A DNA stretch of 7,099 nt from an uncultured Erysipelotrichaceae bacterium (GTDB lineage Bacteria; Bacillota_I; Bacilli_A; RFN20; CAG-288): assembly GCA_902771745.1 (NCBI GenBank), contig CACXYG010000069.1:1-7099 (forward strand), written 5' to 3'. The notes beneath the pieces are model-generated. The model had not been told where the DNA came from and searched no databases. It saw only the letters and a program-made list of their open reading frames with translations. Of this stretch, positions 4,829-7,099 are shown in pieces. Position numbers and translations under genes: made by a program. Each line of letters opens with the position of its first letter. Position 1 is the first letter of the stretch.

Positions 4829-6490
4829 ATGAACCACACAAAAGAATTTTTAAAAGAACATGCCGTTTATCAGATTTATCCAATTTCCTTCCAAGATAGC
4901 AACAACGATGGCAAAGGTGATTTGAAAGGTATCACATCCAAACTGGACTATCTTCACGACATCGGAATCAAGATCATCTGGTTATCGCCGATCTATTGTT
5001 CTCCGATGGTTGATTTTGGTTACGATATTTCGAACTACAAAGATATCAATCCTATCTTTGGTACAATGGCCGACTTTGATGAATTGATGGAAAAAGCAAC
5101 TGAAAAAGGTATCAAAATTGTTATGGACCTTGTTGTCAATCATACCTCTGATCAACATGAATGGTTCAAACAAGCTTTAAAAGACAAGAATTCTCCTTAT
5201 CGTGATTACTATATCTTCAAGCAAGGTAAGAAGAATAACAAAGGTAAATACGACTATCCCAACAATTGGGAAAGTAACTTCACCGGTTCTGCCTGGGAAG
5301 AAGTTCCTGATGAAGAAGGAATGTTCTACCTTCATATCTTTACCAAACAACAACCAGATTTAAACTGGCATAACCCACAGGTCTTAAAAGAAGTAGAAGA
5401 TATCATCAACTTCTGGATGGATAAGGGTGTCTATGGCTTCCGTTGTGATGTCATCTCCGAAATCTATAAAGAGAGCTTTGCAGATGGTAATCCTCATCCT
5501 GGAGCAGGTGTACCAGTCGGTATTGAACATTATCTAGCTACAAAGGGAAATCACGACATTCTAAAAAGAATTCGTAAAGATGTCATTGATCCAAGAGGCG
5601 GTGTATTAATCGGTGAATGTGGTGGCCCTATCACTGTTGAAGATGGTAAAAAATTCATGGAAGATGAACTGGATACCTTCTTCCAATTTGCAACGACAAA
5701 CGCCTATAGCAACCTCTTTTCCAAAACAGTCAGTCCAAAAAAGCTAAAGAAGATTTTAATCGAGTGGCAAGAAAACGTTCCCTGGTTAGGTAACTACTTA
5801 GAAAACCATGATCAGAGACGTGTCTTTGGAAAACATGTCAAAGGCAAAGATGAATTGTATGGTGCAAAGATGTTACTGACCTTGCTTTATACTCTAAAAG
5901 GTACACCATTCATCTATATGGGTCAGGAATTTGCTACGCATAACTACCCTGAACCGCTACCGCTAGAAGAATGTCAGGATATTGTCACCCAGAATGTATA
6001 TAAGATGGCCAAAGGTTATCATTTACCAAAGGCTATAGCCTTAAAAATCGCTCATAAGTTTGGCCGTGATGATGAGAGAGCACCGATGGCATTTAACAGC
6101 AGAGAAGGATATGGTTTTTCCTCTCCTGGTGTCACGCCATGGCAGAAGTATAATCCATTAAGTAAGATCTATAATGCGGAAGATGCCTTAAAAGATCCAA
6201 ATAGTGTCCTATCCTATTTCAAGAAGGTAAATGCCCTTCGTGAACTTTGTCCTGTTCTCACTTATGGTGATATCGACTTTAAGACTTATGACGATGGTCA
6301 AAGCGATGTCTTGATCTACACGAGAACTTATGAAGATCAAAAGATGCTTGTCATCTTAAATCTTTCGGATAAAAACAGAAGATTATCCGAGAAAATAAAA
6401 GAACTGAAGCTTTCGACTCCAGTTCTCAGCAATTACGATGGTGTAACTTATAAGCTTCGTCCTTATGAAGCGTTAGTCTTTTCTCTTTGA
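4829..6490 (+). CDS. malL: Oligo-1,6-glucosidase-like alpha-glucosidase, GH13 subfamily 31 type (553 aa)
   Basis: A cytoplasmic glycoside hydrolase (no signal peptide) that releases glucose from the non-reducing end of short alpha-glucans. Family marks in order: Ca-binding-type loop DSNNDGKGD (23-31), conserved region I DLVVNH (100-105), QPDLNW (175-180, typical of this subfamily), nucleophile Asp207 in GFRCDV, general acid/base Glu263 in IGEC, and transition-state Asp328 in NHDQ. A C-terminal beta domain follows from about 490. Val208 after the nucleophile is the residue associated with alpha-1,6 (isomaltose-type) preference; maltases have Ala or Thr there. The length fits the family (about 555). 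I take ATG 4829 because KEHAVYQIYP follows at the expected distance, and an in-frame TTG at 4751 would put the terminator hairpin inside the protein. No sugar transporter or regulator is visible next to it. The gene ends in TGA and overlaps the opposite gene by 18 bp. Confidence 0.93.
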   Translation: MNHTKEFLKEHAVYQIYPISFQDSNNDGKGDLKGITSKLDYLHDIGIKIIWLSPIYCSPMVDFGYDISNYKDINPIFGTMADFDELMEKATEKGIKIVMDLVVNHTSDQHEWFKQALKDKNSPYRDYYIFKQGKKNNKGKYDYPNNWESNFTGSAWEEVPDEEGMFYLHIFTKQQPDLNWHNPQVLKEVEDIINFWMDKGVYGFRCDVISEIYKESFADGNPHPGAGVPVGIEHYLATKGNHDILKRIRKDVIDPRGGVLIGECGGPITVEDGKKFMEDELDTFFQFATTNAYSNLFSKTVSPKKLKKILIEWQENVPWLGNYLENHDQRRVFGKHVKGKDELYGAKMLLTLLYTLKGTPFIYMGQEFATHNYPEPLPLEECQDIVTQNVYKMAKGYHLPKAIALKIAHKFGRDDERAPMAFNSREGYGFSSPGVTPWQKYNPLSKIYNAEDALKDPNSVLSYFKKVNALRELCPVLTYGDIDFKTYDDGQSDVLIYTRTYEDQKMLVILNLSDKNRRLSEKIKELKLSTPVLSNYDGVTYKLRPYEALVFSL

Positions 6491-6886
6491 TTTAGATAAT
6501 CCAAGTAAGATGATTTGACCAATCAAGACGATACCAGAAGAGAGAACACTGATATAGGAACCAAATTCCAAATAGATATGCATCTCCTTACACTGGGCAA
6601 GTAAGATCATACCGGCAATCTCACATCCGACTTTCAAAACCGTCAATCCTAATCCTAAAGATAATGGCGTCTTTAGGATTTTTTCTTCCCCAAACATGCC
6701 AAATAAGCCCGTAGGAAGAAGAAGTCCACCAAGGATGAAGAAGTAATTGGTGAAGCCAATCGCGTTATAGATCGAAGAAGAAACAAGGTTGATGATGCCA
6801 CAGAAGACATAGGTGGCTCCTGTTGCTAAGGAGCAGGCTTTTGAACATGCTTTGATACCAATCACGATATGTTCCATCAACATCAT
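6473..6886 (-). CDS. Hypothetical four-helix membrane protein (137 aa)
   Basis: I do not recognise the family. Four hydrophobic segments at about residues 20-38, 47-65, 76-97 and 109-130 predict an integral membrane protein with both ends on the same side. The tail SKSKRKD is strongly basic, which by the positive-inside rule places it in the cytoplasm. The hydrophobic pattern continues through the whole frame, so this frame is likely coding. The start is uncertain: ATG codons occur at 6886, 6883 and 6877, none with a recognisable ribosome binding site, and the upstream frame on the same strand overlaps by 122 bp. It may be translated by coupling to that frame, or be the second half of one protein split by a frameshift near the A6 run just upstream. 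The 3' end overlaps the glucosidase gene tail to tail by 18 bp. Confidence 0.65.
   Translation of the reverse strand: MMLMEHIVIGIKACSKACSLATGATYVFCGIINLVSSSIYNAIGFTNYFFILGGLLLPTGLFGMFGEEKILKTPLSLGLGLTVLKVGCEIAGMILLAQCKEMHIYLEFGSYISVLSSGIVLIGQIILLGLSKSKRKD
6651..6684 (+). terminator. Terminator-like hairpin for the glucosidase transcript, inside the opposite gene
   Basis: The perfect 11-bp stem AATCCTAAAGA (6651-6661) / TCTTTAGGATT (6670-6680) has an 8-nt loop and runs into six T (6679-6684) on the plus strand. It lies 160 bp past the glucosidase stop, where no other terminator is seen. The stem is low in GC and sits within coding sequence of the minus-strand membrane gene, so coincidence is possible. 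Confidence 0.5.
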
Positions 6887-7099
6887 TGTTTTTTATCTTG
6901 TTCTGATATAGCAATAAACCATTATCATCTTTAAATGACCATTGAGCTACCTTTTGAACAAAAGCCTTTGAATAGATTTCATTGATAAGCTCTTTTGCAT
7001 CTTTTTCAGTTTCATTCGCTACGATTTCTTTAACCCTTGCCATTATGGTAGAAAGGCTGTTATTCATATAATAATCAGTCTCAAAAAAAGAGAAAGTAA
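6765..7099 (-). CDS. Unrecognised reading frame, 5' end beyond the window edge; coding probably only to about 6887
   Basis: The frame is open from the edge (7099) to a stop at 6767-6765. An ATG lies at 7067, but no good ribosome binding site precedes it and the frame stays open upstream (residues read TFSFFETDYY before the Met), so the true start may lie outside the window. From 7067 to about 6887 the product is a plausible soluble, Lys/Glu-rich helical segment of 60 residues ending LLLYQNKIKNN. After that the frame yields composition typical of non-coding sequence (for example CLLWHHQPCFFF), while the +1 frame opens into the membrane protein at 6886. The piece may be an independent short gene, a broken gene or the N-terminal part of the membrane protein. 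I recognise no domain. Confidence 0.45.
   Translation of the reverse strand, partial: TFSFFETDYYMNNSLSTIMARVKEIVANETEKDAKELINEIYSKAFVQKVAQWSFKDDNGLLLYQNKIKNNDVDGTYRDWYQSMFKSLLLSNRSHLCLLWHHQPCFFFDL

Noticed and set aside
6815..6840. GCTCCT / AGGAGC hairpin near the start of the membrane gene
   Set aside because: It is a 6-bp stem with a long loop inside coding sequence and no T run; likely chance.
1..7099. CRISPR arrays, tRNA or rRNA genes, insertion sequences, phage or defence modules
   Set aside because: No spaced direct repeats, tRNA-like folds, transposase motifs or terminal inverted repeats were seen on either strand.

Overview
The window looks like chromosomal DNA from a low-GC Gram-positive bacterium of the Bacilli / Erysipelotrichia / Mollicutes-related group. 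The evidence is the adjacent secA-prfB pair typical of Firmicutes, AT-rich intergenic DNA, strong AAGGAG-type ribosome binding sites, lipoprotein signal peptides and a GH13_31 glucosidase. The standard bacterial code applies: the glucosidase gene ends in TGA, and the genome encodes RF2, which reads TGA. This argues against a TGA=Trp Mycoplasma or Spiroplasma. I cannot name a genus.

Left part, minus strand: secA (725-3226) is followed after a short gap by the first 222 codons of prfB (669 to the window edge). prfB carries the classical autoregulatory +1 frameshift (CTT TGA C) at codon 26. An almost perfect 15-bp inverted repeat covers the secA stop codon and lies between the two ribosome binding sites. 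The visible secA protein lacks the usual zinc-binding tail.

Middle, plus strand: a 329-bp AT-rich divergent region carries candidate promoters for secA and for a tandem pair of 151-residue lipoproteins (3556-4011 and 4289-4744). The two are paralogues with conserved ends and an almost completely diverged core. I do not recognise the family. A clear rho-independent terminator follows the second copy, and 35 bp later an oligo-1,6-glucosidase-like gene (4829-6490) begins with all catalytic residues present.

Right part, minus strand: a four-helix membrane protein of unknown function (6473-6886) runs into the glucosidase gene with an 18-bp tail-to-tail overlap. Upstream of it is an unrecognised reading frame, open to the window edge, that changes frame near an A6 run at the start of the membrane gene. 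A plus-strand terminator-like hairpin that could stop the glucosidase transcript lies inside the membrane protein gene.

Overall this is core housekeeping (protein export and translation termination) next to accessory surface and carbohydrate functions. I see no CRISPR array, tRNA, rRNA, insertion sequence or phage module. The most unusual elements are the lipoprotein pair, the RNA structures around secA and the frame switch at the right edge.
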